Program-made: the position numbers and the translations under genes | Notes under the pieces: generated by a model | The model's input: the letters and a program-made list of their open reading frames with translations, nothing else | What the model was told of the DNA's origin: nothing | Databases searched by the model: none | In this document: piece after piece, positions 42,781-49,731 of the stretch | How positions within the stretch are numbered: position 1 is the first letter of the stretch | How the letters are laid out: the number at the start of each line of letters is the position of its first letter | Assembly: GCA_027886905.1 (NCBI GenBank) | Contig: JAPCJO010000003.1 | Span: 20,801-84,800, forward strand | DNA length: 64,000 nucleotides | DNA from: Nitrososphaerota archaeon | GTDB lineage: Archaea > Thermoproteota > Nitrososphaeria > Nitrososphaerales > Gagatemarchaeaceae | Direction of reading: 5' to 3'

Positions 42781-43185
42781 ATGCCCATCGAGCACACGAC
42801 GAGGCTCCGCGTCAGGTTCGCGGAGACCGATGCCATGCAGGTGGTCTACTACGCGGAGTACTTCGTCTGGTTCGAGGTCGCGAGGACGGAGCTCTTCCGC
42901 GCGATGGGGATGCCCTACAGCGTGATATCGAGGAAGCGCGGGTTCCACACCCCGGTCGTCCAAGCTCACGCCGACTACAAGTCCTCGGCGAGATACGACG
43001 ATGAGGTCGCTGTGAGGGTGTGGGTGAGCAAGGTCGGGAGGTCGAGCCTGAGGCTCGACTATGAGGTCACGAAGCTACCCGGAAAGGTGCTGCTATGCAT
43101 AGGGCACACCGTCCACGTCCTCATCGGGGAGGACGGGAAGCCGATGGAGATCCCCGCAGACATCAGGAAGAAGCTCTCGGACTAG
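42781..43185 (+). CDS. Acyl-CoA thioesterase, 4HBT/YbgC type
   Basis: A 134-aa hot-dog-fold thioesterase. 'VRFAETDAMQVVYYAEYFVWFEVARTELFRAMG' carries the catalytic Asp (D in E-T-D-x-x-x-V-Y-Y). 'DYKSSARYDDEVAVRVWV' is the second half of the fold. Hydrolyses acyl-CoA, consistent with the crotonase and hydroxyacyl-CoA dehydrogenase nearby. Divergent from the crotonase gene. Confidence 0.88.
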   Translation: MPIEHTTRLRVRFAETDAMQVVYYAEYFVWFEVARTELFRAMGMPYSVISRKRGFHTPVVQAHADYKSSARYDDEVAVRVWVSKVGRSSLRLDYEVTKLPGKVLLCIGHTVHVLIGEDGKPMEIPADIRKKLSD

Positions 43186-43562
43186 GCGAGCTTTATCTCG
43201 ATCACGGCCGTGGGATGGTTGCCCCTCAGCCCGTTGAACAAGTCCACGAGGGCCCCCATCGTGCCGTACTTTCTCTTGATGAGCAGGAATATCCTCCGCG
43301 CGTCCTCGCCTTCTAAGAACCGCGCGTTCGCTTCGACGTAAGACCCCAGCGTCCTCCCCCTCGCGTCAGATGGGGCGATCCGGACCCTCTGGATCCTGCG
43401 GAGGCGCTTGGCCTTCCCGCTCCTCGGGTCGGTTCGCACGTAGATCAATCCGCCGTCCTCCAAGAGCCAGACTGGGGTAGGGACGGGGACCCCGGTCTTC
43501 CGGAACGTGATGAGGCTGATGTACTTCAGGTTCGAGAAGTCTTTCGCTGAAGCCATCGACAC
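43182..43562 (-). CDS. PPOX-class F420-dependent oxidoreductase
   Basis: A 126-aa split barrel: 'FSNLKYISLITFRKTGVPVPTPVW' and 'GLIYVRTDPRSGKAKRLRRIQRVRIAPSDARG' match the short F420-dependent PPOX group (the R-x-G-K-x-x-R-L-R cofactor loop). The 3' end overlaps the thioesterase by 4 nt in convergent orientation. Confidence 0.85.
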   Translation of the reverse strand: MSMASAKDFSNLKYISLITFRKTGVPVPTPVWLLEDGGLIYVRTDPRSGKAKRLRRIQRVRIAPSDARGRTLGSYVEANARFLEGEDARRIFLLIKRKYGTMGALVDLFNGLRGNHPTAVIEIKLA

Positions 43563-43591
43563 CCGAGTGTCGGAGGCCGGCTATAGACCTT

Positions 43592-43668
43592 CGCTATGCC
43601 TTCCCAGACGAGCTCTTTGTCGAGGAAGGGGAGCCCCACTCGTAGAAGCCCTTCCCCGACTTGCGCTC
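43592..43668 (-). pseudogene. Displaced 3' end of the hbd gene
   Basis: On the minus strand this stretch encodes 'ERKSGKGFYEWGSPSS' and continues to a TAG, a second copy of the C-terminus of 3-hydroxyacyl-CoA dehydrogenase. The functional hbd gene (44425-45315) ends with 'GRKSGQGFYEW'. The fragment has no upstream hbd sequence and abuts the homing endonuclease gene, so it is the original gene end left behind after an insertion. Its high-GC codon use matches the chromosome, unlike the present hbd tail. Confidence 0.75.
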
Positions 43669-43716
43669 CGAAATGACTGTTTGCGATGAATAAATAGCAA
43701 TTCAAACTGCTGAATC

Positions 43717-44376
43717 ATGAACCCGGCAAAGGAAGACTCGATTCTTGCTCCGGGCACTTTCAGGAAGAGCCGGGTGCTGAGGCGGGAAGATGTTCGAGCC
43801 GCCGTGGACAATTCAAAATCAATATATGACGCATGCATGCTGTTGGCCGCTCACAACAGTTCTGTCTACAAAGCTATGCGGAAGTTCGAGATACCCAAGC
43901 CCAAAATTTGGGAAGAAGGGCACCGGTTCAAAATTGGGAGGCTGCGAAAACTCGGCATCTCGACTATCATTGAATCGGAACCGGTGAAGGCCTACGTGGG
44001 CATCATCCTCGGCACTGAAGGGGGAATGACTCTCGGTTATCAAAGTCACCGTGCCATTACAGAGTTGCGATTGATTGTGTCTATGACAGATAGGCCGTGG
44101 GTGGCCAAGTTTTCTGAGTTGTGCGGCTTGGGACCTCCTCGGCACATACCACCTAGCAAGCCGGGATACAAGGAGGTTTGGCAAAAAACAATCAAGGGTC
44201 TGAGAGCTTTGATAGTCTTGAGGGACGTGCTACCATATTTGATGGGCGAGAAATTGAGGGAAGCTCAAGCGGCGCTTGATTTCTTCTCTCCTACGGGTTA
44301 TCGAAAGGGTAGATTCAGGCCGGCGGATGTTTGGACTCCAGTTAGCTTCCCTTACAGATACAAAGAGTCTCGTTAG
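43717..44376 (+). CDS. LAGLIDADG-type homing endonuclease
   Basis: A 219-aa protein. The N-terminus (about 20-65, 'LRREDVRAAVDNSKSIYDACMLLAAH...VYKAMRKFEIP') looks like a HTH specificity domain. Residues 92-200 form one LAGLIDADG domain: 'AYVGIILGTEGGMTL' is the motif helix with the acidic residue as E, and 'LPYLMGEKLREAQAALDFF' is the usual C-terminal helix. One motif implies a homodimer. Lower GC than neighbours. It lies antisense between the working hbd gene and the displaced hbd end, i.e. it is the mobile part of an insertion. Confidence 0.82.
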   Translation: MNPAKEDSILAPGTFRKSRVLRREDVRAAVDNSKSIYDACMLLAAHNSSVYKAMRKFEIPKPKIWEEGHRFKIGRLRKLGISTIIESEPVKAYVGIILGTEGGMTLGYQSHRAITELRLIVSMTDRPWVAKFSELCGLGPPRHIPPSKPGYKEVWQKTIKGLRALIVLRDVLPYLMGEKLREAQAALDFFSPTGYRKGRFRPADVWTPVSFPYRYKESR

Positions 44377-44424
44377 AAGCGAGATTGTTTGAGGGCAGTC
44401 CGAGCAAATTTGCAGGAATTCGAG

Positions 44425-45315
44425 CTACTTAGACTTGGGATTTCGCTCCGTCCACTCATAGAACCCTTGTCCGGATTTCCTGCCCAACAATCCTGCTCTC
44501 ACCATCTGACGAAGAAGCAAGCTAGGCCTGTATTTTGGGTCTTGGAATTCTTGCATTAACACCTCCGATATAGCAAGAGCAGTGTCCAAGCCCACGTAGT
44601 CGAGCAGCTTCAGCGGTCCCATGGGCCAGTTGAGCCCCAGGGTCACAGCCTTGTCGATGTCCTCCGGGGTCGCCACACCCTCGCTCACGAGGAGGGCAGC
44701 CTCGGTCAGCGCTGGGAGTAGGATCCGGTTGACTATGAAGCCGGGCGAGTCCTTCTTGCAGAGGACGGCCTCCTTCCCCATCTGCTTCGCGGCGGCCCTT
44801 ATCGCCTCGACGGTTGCGTCGGAGGTCTTCGCCCCCCGGATGACCTCGATGAGCGGCATCAGCTGTGGGGGGTTGAAGAAGTGCATGCCGGCGACGTTCT
44901 CGGGGTTCTTCGTGACGGAGCCTAGGAGCGTGATGCTGATTGATGACGTGTTGGAGGCGAGAATCGCTCCAGGACGCAGGTACTCGGAGACCTTGCGGTA
45001 GAGGTCGAGCTTGAGCTTGGGGTCCTCGGTGGCGGCCTCGATCACGAGCTCCGACCTCTCGACCGCTTCTTTCAGGTCCAGGGTAGGGTGGATCCTCGAG
45101 AGTATCTCGTCTGCCTTGCCCTTGTCCAGGCCGCCCTTTGCGACGAACTTTGCGAGGCTGTCCTTTATCATCGACATGCCCCTGTCGACAAAGTCCTGCT
45201 TGACGTCGAGCAGGGTGACGTCGTATCCGGCGGTCTGCGCACAGACCTGCGCTATCCCGTGCCCCATCAGGCCGGCGCCAAGGACTGTGACTCTCTTTAC
45301 CTGCGAACCGCTCAT
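44425..45315 (-). CDS. hbd: 3-hydroxyacyl-CoA dehydrogenase
   Basis: A 296-aa enzyme oxidising 3-hydroxyacyl-CoA with NAD. Rossmann turn 'VTVLGAGLMGHGIAQVCAQ'; 'SNTSSISITLLGSVTKNPENVAGMHFFNPPQLMPLIEVI' holds the catalytic His; 'PGFIVNRILLPALTEAALLVSEGVATPEDIDKAV' and 'GPLKLLDYVGLDTAL' are C-terminal domain signatures. Roughly the last 45-50 codons (44425 to about 44575) are visibly richer in A/T than the rest, and a second gene end lies beyond the neighbouring endonuclease, so the present 3' end was probably replaced. The protein still looks complete. Confidence 0.93.
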   Translation of the reverse strand: MSGSQVKRVTVLGAGLMGHGIAQVCAQTAGYDVTLLDVKQDFVDRGMSMIKDSLAKFVAKGGLDKGKADEILSRIHPTLDLKEAVERSELVIEAATEDPKLKLDLYRKVSEYLRPGAILASNTSSISITLLGSVTKNPENVAGMHFFNPPQLMPLIEVIRGAKTSDATVEAIRAAAKQMGKEAVLCKKDSPGFIVNRILLPALTEAALLVSEGVATPEDIDKAVTLGLNWPMGPLKLLDYVGLDTALAISEVLMQEFQDPKYRPSLLLRQMVRAGLLGRKSGQGFYEWTERNPKSK

Positions 45316-45489
45316 GGGGCCGAGCCCGACGGAGGAGGTAATAATTGTTGACCAGTCTCTCGATATGGTCGCCTAAATATCATCCTCCGCTAAGCTTCTA
45401 CGGAACCCAAGGACGAACCGCAATCCGATAACAAAGGTTGGAAGGCATTCTGGAAAAAATTTCATTCCGACACCGACTTCGCAAATGAA

Positions 45490-46140
45490 ATGAGAGCTGC
45501 ATGGAGAAATCAAAAGCATGAGCCAGAACAAATCGAAAGATCCGCAAGGCTTGGCGGGCTGGGTTTGTGGCGAAAATACTACGCTGACCCTGCATTCAAG
45601 CGGATGCTCGATGGTAAACTTCGAGGATCGCGGTCTAGGGGCGGCACCAAATCACTATGGAATCTCGGAGAGGCTGGGTTTAAGCGGAGGCTCGAGACCG
45701 GTCACGAGTATGTCAGGGCGAGGTTTTCTGACAGTTTGGGCCACAGACTCCGAAGCTCAGCGGAGGTTCAGGTTGCCGAACTATTGATAAAGTCAGACAT
45801 AGAATTCGTCTACGAACGGAGGACCGAGGCGCTTGGACACGCATTCTATCCAGACTTCTCGTTGAATTGCAGCACGAAAGTCATCGAGGTGGTTGGATAT
45901 GCCGGCGACCGATATTGGAATCACACGGCTCGCAAGCTCCGACTACTCACTGAGGCCAATAGTTCGCTCGAAGTGGCCGCAGTCACAACATACCTTAGAA
46001 TCGTCGAGAGGAAGCTCAGAGGGATTCCTAGGATAGCAATCTTTAGTCCTTATCAAGAGGCCGAGTTAGTCCAGTGGTGCCGGGGAACGCCGGGGTCCAC
46101 TAATGCCCGAAAGCAGAGTGGTCTAATGCGCGGGCCTTGA
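45490..46140 (+). CDS. PD-(D/E)xK-type homing endonuclease-like protein
   Basis: 216 aa from ATG 45490; the frame is open back to 45394 and the upstream part ('FWKKFHSDTDFANEMRAAW') continues the repeat pattern, so the true start may be non-ATG. Residues 1-70 carry short repeats ('WRKYYADPAFKRMLDGKL', 'LGEAGFKRRLE') like the nuclease-associated modular motifs of homing endonucleases. Residues 85-150 contain 'RSSAEVQVAELL', 'YPDFSL' and 'KVIEVVGY', a PD-(D/E)xK-like core with the lysine replaced. The last about 20 codons overlap the 5' part of tRNA-Ser. Lower GC than neighbours. Confidence 0.6.
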   Translation: MRAAWRNQKHEPEQIERSARLGGLGLWRKYYADPAFKRMLDGKLRGSRSRGGTKSLWNLGEAGFKRRLETGHEYVRARFSDSLGHRLRSSAEVQVAELLIKSDIEFVYERRTEALGHAFYPDFSLNCSTKVIEVVGYAGDRYWNHTARKLRLLTEANSSLEVAAVTTYLRIVERKLRGIPRIAIFSPYQEAELVQWCRGTPGSTNARKQSGLMRGP

Positions 46141-46201
46141 GTCTCACAGAGACAGCCTGTGACCCATCCGGGTCTCGTGGGTTCGAATCCTACCCCCGGC
46201 G
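46089..46201 (+). tRNA. tRNA-Ser(UGA) with two apparent introns
   Basis: Acceptor GCCGGGG (46089-46095) pairs perfectly with CCCCGGC (46194-46200), with discriminator G as in archaeal tRNA-Ser. The T arm is GTGGG-TTCGAAT-CCTAC and the type-II variable arm is GACCC/GGGTC. Anticodon stem CGGGC/GCCTG encloses CTTGAG plus 13 nt, so a 12-nt intron (46142-46153) sits at the canonical 37/38 site after anticodon TGA (46138-46140). Between T8 and A9 there are 15 extra bases (46097-46111); removing them restores a normal D arm (GCA/TGC, AGTGG loop). CCA is not encoded. An upstream second GCCGGGG (46079) is an alternative acceptor strand. Confidence 0.8.
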
Positions 46202-46256
46202 CCTTCCGCTTCAACCTGCATTGAGAGAATCGTCTTAAGGCCGCGCTGGCCGAAGA

Positions 46257-47429
46257 GTGCGCGGCTCCCTTCGATTGAAGTTCGTAGTAATCGGCGGCGG
46301 GATAAGCGGCCTCTTCCTGTCATACTACCTCCTCGAGGCGGGAAACGACGTCGTCCTTGCGGACGCGGGGAGAGGCCCGGTCAGGACCTCGGCGTACAAC
46401 GCGGGTCAGCTGTCGTCGCGTCCTTCCTTCACGGAGATCTTCGCCAGGTCCGACGTCGTGCGAATCTCCCCGTCGGAGAGGCGACAGAATCGAGCGTGGT
46501 TCCGCCTTGCGCACAGGCAGAGCCGCGACAGATACGAGGAGACCGCATCCGCCCTCTCGACGAGGAGTCTCGCGCTCTACGAGGAGTTCTTCGCCAGAGA
46601 GAAGGCGGGGGTGGACATGACGGGGAAGATACTCGAGCTCCACTCAAGCCTGCGCGCCGAAGGCCCCGTCGACGTCCCGAGTGCGCGTTTCCTGTCCCCG
46701 AAAGAGCTCTTCGAGATTGGCTATGGGGGGTTCGAGGGAGGCTGGCTCATGGAGGAGAAGTCCCTCCACTCGCGGAAGCTGCTCGACCTCCTCGGGTCGA
46801 GGATATCCGAGATGGGGGCCGAGGTCCTTGAAGGTGAGGTGCGCCTCAAGAGCCAGGGCTCGCGGATCACCCGCGCGGTCGTCGATGGGGACGAGGTCGA
46901 CGCCGACGTCTACGTCGTCGCCGGGGGATCCTGGAGCAGGGCGGTCTGCAAGCCCCTGGGCTACGACCCCATGGTCATCCCGGCGAGGGGCCTTGTCCTC
47001 TTCTATCGCACGGGGGACAGGCGGGTGGTGGACTACCCGGCCCACTACGAGGACGAGGGCGTCACCATCACCCAGCACGACCGGGACACGGTCCGACTCA
47101 CGAGCTTCTTCGAGCTCGGCGGCTTCGACCCGAGGTTCAGCGGGCCGAGGACGGACTGGCTCTTCAAGACGGTGACCTCGCACCTCTCCAGGCCGCACAG
47201 GCTCGAGCTAAGCGAGACGGGCGTGGGTTACCGACCCTGCACTCCAGACCAGCTCCCCGTGGTCGGGCGGATACCTCGCTGCGAGAACGGCTACATCCTC
47301 ACCGGTTCGTGCAGGAAGGGGATGGCGCTCGCCCCCGTCCTGGGCAAGCTATTGATGGGCTGCGTCCTCGGCTCGAGCGAGGACGACGACCCGCTGCTTC
47401 TGGCGTTGGACCCGAGAAGATTCGCGTGA
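46257..47429 (+). CDS. FAD-dependent oxidoreductase, DadA/glycine-oxidase type
   Basis: A 390-aa protein. N-terminal 'KFVVIGGGISGLFLSYYLLEAGNDVVLAD' is the FAD Rossmann motif ending in an acidic residue. 'VYVVAGGSWSRAVCKPLGY' is the second FAD contact and 'GYRPCTPDQLPVVGRIPRCENGYILTGSCRKGMALAPVLGKLL' the C-terminal family signature. Deaminates D-amino acids, sarcosine or glycine; substrate not determinable. Starts 56 nt after the tRNA (GTG or TTG-type start). Confidence 0.85.
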   Translation: MRGSLRLKFVVIGGGISGLFLSYYLLEAGNDVVLADAGRGPVRTSAYNAGQLSSRPSFTEIFARSDVVRISPSERRQNRAWFRLAHRQSRDRYEETASALSTRSLALYEEFFAREKAGVDMTGKILELHSSLRAEGPVDVPSARFLSPKELFEIGYGGFEGGWLMEEKSLHSRKLLDLLGSRISEMGAEVLEGEVRLKSQGSRITRAVVDGDEVDADVYVVAGGSWSRAVCKPLGYDPMVIPARGLVLFYRTGDRRVVDYPAHYEDEGVTITQHDRDTVRLTSFFELGGFDPRFSGPRTDWLFKTVTSHLSRPHRLELSETGVGYRPCTPDQLPVVGRIPRCENGYILTGSCRKGMALAPVLGKLLMGCVLGSSEDDDPLLLALDPRRFA

Positions 47430-47496
47430 ACCCAGGGCAAAGTCTTTCTCCGAGGGCTGCCAAAGTTTTAAGCGGCTGCGGAGGGCGGCCCTCGTC

Positions 47497-47880
47497 ATGG
47501 CGGGCGCGGACGAGTTCATCGCTCTGGTCGAGAGCATGGGAAGGCGGGTCTTCGTGACCGACGACCTCATCGACCTCGGGAAGCTCGACCAGCCCAACGA
47601 GATATACGTCCTCCAGATGCTCAGCGTCTCGACCGCGGCCGGTGGGAGAGGCGGCGGGATGGGCGACAGGCGGGTGGTCAAGGTCTACCACTTCACCTGC
47701 GGGCATGGGGAATGTAAGAAGGTCGGAGAGGTCGAGGACGAAGGGAGGATTGAGAGCTTGGACCTTCCCTATCACGCGACGGCGTTTCCCATCCTCCTGC
47801 CGGACGGGAAGGAGAAGCTCGTCTCGGGAGTCGCCGACAAGGCCCTGACGGCGTCATACCGGGCCGCTTTGGGTGTGTAG
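47497..47880 (+). CDS. Unrecognised 127-aa protein
   Basis: A compact alpha/beta protein without TM helices. 'MAGADEFIALVESMGRRVFVTDDLIDLGKL' forms the N-terminus. 'YHFTCGHGECKKVGEV' near residue 65 has Cys-x-His and a further Cys that could bind metal. No family recognised. Located 42 nt upstream of the epimerase on the same strand, so possibly co-transcribed. Confidence 0.55.
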   Translation: MAGADEFIALVESMGRRVFVTDDLIDLGKLDQPNEIYVLQMLSVSTAAGGRGGGMGDRRVVKVYHFTCGHGECKKVGEVEDEGRIESLDLPYHATAFPILLPDGKEKLVSGVADKALTASYRAALGV

Positions 47881-47921
47881 TTTCACAACCTAAATAACGT
47901 CAGAACGACGACGGCATCTCC

Positions 47922-48818
47922 TTGAAAGTGCTGGTGACGGGCTCCCAAGGCTTCGTCGGGAGGCATGTGATGAGCTACCTCTCGGGGCACGGGTTCGAGG
48001 CGATAGGCACGGACGTCTCGGCAGGCGCGGACGTGGTAGGGAGCATGGTCGACGCGTCTTTCGTCAACGACAAGCTCGCGCGCCTCGACTTCGATGCCAT
48101 CGTCCACCTCGCGGGGATCGCCGACCTCAAGAAGACGATGGCCGACCCATATTCGTGCTTCCAGGTGAACTGCTTCGGGACCCTCAACGCGCTGGAGCTG
48201 GCCTCGAAGAAGGGGGTCAAGCGCTTCCACTACGCCTCCTCTGCCAACGTCTACGGGGCGCCGAGGAAGAACCCGGTGACGGAGGATTTCCCGATGGACC
48301 CGAGGGTCCCGTACGACTACTCCAAGGTCGTGGGGGAGAACCTCGCCATGAGCTACTTCAAGACGAGGGGCGTGCCCGTCGCGATGACGAGGGCGTGGCT
48401 CCTCTTCGGGGAATACGACCATCCCTCCAGGGCCCTTCCGCTCTTCATCAGGAAGTGCCTGAAGAACGAGCCCATCGGGCTCTTCAACTCCGGGAGAGAC
48501 GTGACCGCGCCAGCGCATTCCGCGAACTTCGCCAAGCTCATCGCCAAGATCCTTGAGAAGGACGCCGCCGTCGGACAGGCGTTCAACTTCGGCGGGGCCG
48601 AGACGGTCTCGATAAGGGACCTTGCCGAGAGGGTCAAGCGGCTGACCAACTCGAATTCCGAGCTCCAGATGTTGCCGCCAAGGTCTCCGGCGGAGGCCGA
48701 GCCGCAGGTTAGCTATCCCTCGACGGAGAAGATGAGGAAGCTTCTCGGCTACGAATACGAGCTGAGCCTCGACGACGGGGTTAGGCGCACCATCGACTGG
48801 ATAAAGAAGGTCGGCTAG
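47922..48818 (+). CDS. NAD-dependent sugar-nucleotide epimerase
   Basis: A 298-aa extended SDR of the GalE/dTDP-glucose dehydratase type. 'VLVTGSQGFVGRHVMSYL' is the NAD turn, 'FHYASSANVYGAPRKNPVTED' carries the catalytic Ser, and 'YDYSKVVGENLAMSYF' the YxxxK pair. 'TRAWLLFGEYDHPSRALPLFIRKCL' and 'AFNFGGAETVSIRDLAERV' complete the pattern. TTG start. Probably makes a sugar nucleotide for surface glycans. Confidence 0.88.
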   Translation: MKVLVTGSQGFVGRHVMSYLSGHGFEAIGTDVSAGADVVGSMVDASFVNDKLARLDFDAIVHLAGIADLKKTMADPYSCFQVNCFGTLNALELASKKGVKRFHYASSANVYGAPRKNPVTEDFPMDPRVPYDYSKVVGENLAMSYFKTRGVPVAMTRAWLLFGEYDHPSRALPLFIRKCLKNEPIGLFNSGRDVTAPAHSANFAKLIAKILEKDAAVGQAFNFGGAETVSIRDLAERVKRLTNSNSELQMLPPRSPAEAEPQVSYPSTEKMRKLLGYEYELSLDDGVRRTIDWIKKVG

Positions 48819-48830
48819 AGGCGTCGAGTT

Positions 48831-49142
48831 CTAACTCGTGAGAGTTAGCTCGATCTTTACGTCTTCGGGGATCCGGAGCTTGGTGATCTGCTTCATGGTC
48901 CTGTCGTCCGGCTCGATGTCAAGGATCCTCCGGTGTATCCTGAGCTGCCAGTGGTCGAAGGTGTGAGTCCCCTCTCCGGTGGGGGCCTTCCGCGTGGTGA
49001 TCTTCAGCCTCTTTGTGGGGAGCGGCTGGGGCCCCTTGCTCTTGACCCCCGTCTTCTCGGTTATCTCCTTGATCTCACGTGCGAGGTTCTCGAGCTCGTT
49101 GAGGTTGGAGCTCGTCAGCTTGATCCTCGCGTACTGGGTCAT
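48831..49142 (-). CDS. rpsJ: Ribosomal protein S10 (uS10)
   Basis: The track runs to 49307, but ATG 49142 ('MTQYARIKLTSSNLNEL') is the normal S10 start; 103 aa, the standard archaeal length. 'VKSKGPQPLPTKRLKITTRKAP' and 'WQLRIHRRILDIEPDD' are the uS10 signatures. Binds 16S rRNA in the 30S head. In most archaea it follows the EF-1alpha gene; here it stands alone, convergent with the epimerase. Confidence 0.95.
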   Translation of the reverse strand: MTQYARIKLTSSNLNELENLAREIKEITEKTGVKSKGPQPLPTKRLKITTRKAPTGEGTHTFDHWQLRIHRRILDIEPDDRTMKQITKLRIPEDVKIELTLTS

Positions 49143-49260
49143 TGCGTGTCTTTTGACGCCGGTCGGCGCTGGATATTTAGATGTTTGGACAGGGACCAGC
49201 GCAACCGAGAAATAGCGACTGAGCCTCTGAGGGCGCAGGTGAATCGGCCTGAGCAAAGAT

Positions 49261-49731
49261 GTGAAGGCGGGCGACGAGCTAGTCGCTAGGCTGAAGCTGG
49301 ACGTCAAGGCGCTTGCGCTCCTCTACGAGTCCGACGCCGACCTCCGCCCCATCCTGGAGAGGTCCCTGTTGGAGTCGCAGGAGGGCTACGTGACGAGGTT
49401 CGTGGGCCTCCTGCAATTGAGGCGGCCGTCCGAGGAAGGGGGCAACCTCCCGGTGGCCGTCGGGGAGATAGTCCTCGCCTCGTTCCTCACCATCATCGGC
49501 CTTGCCGCGTTCGTGCCCGTGATGGCTGGGCTGAGCACGCCCCAGCAGTGGGTGGGCTACTTCTCGAGCGCGGTCGGGGCTTCGTTCTCGAAAGGGCCGC
49601 TCTACAGCGGGGTCCCATTCCTCGACTTCATCTTCTCGGCCGTCCTGCTCCTGGGAGCCTTTTACAGCCTGCGGCGGGCGGCCAAGAACCTCAAGAATGC
49701 GGGCATGATTCTTGCGTCGGGTCAAAGCTAG
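49261..49731 (+). CDS. Two-TM membrane protein upstream of APC permease
   Basis: A 156-aa protein with a charged N-terminal helix region (1-60) and two TM segments ('VGEIVLASFLTIIGLAAFVPVMA' and 'PFLDFIFSAVLLLGAFYSL'), ending basic. No family recognised. The TAG overlaps the GTG of the permease by one base (TAGTG), implying coupling and perhaps a shared complex. Confidence 0.55.
   Translation: MKAGDELVARLKLDVKALALLYESDADLRPILERSLLESQEGYVTRFVGLLQLRRPSEEGGNLPVAVGEIVLASFLTIIGLAAFVPVMAGLSTPQQWVGYFSSAVGASFSKGPLYSGVPFLDFIFSAVLLLGAFYSLRRAAKNLKNAGMILASGQS

Noticed and set aside
43581-43838. 85-aa minus-strand ORF spanning the displaced hbd end
   Set aside because: Out of frame with the hbd remnant; the meaningful frame is the one reading RKSGKGFYEW.
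45316-45420. Search for a displaced 5' half of tRNA-Ser upstream of the endonuclease ORF
   Set aside because: No GCCGGGG-like acceptor or D-arm sequence was found there, so a tRNA version of the hbd displacement is not supported.
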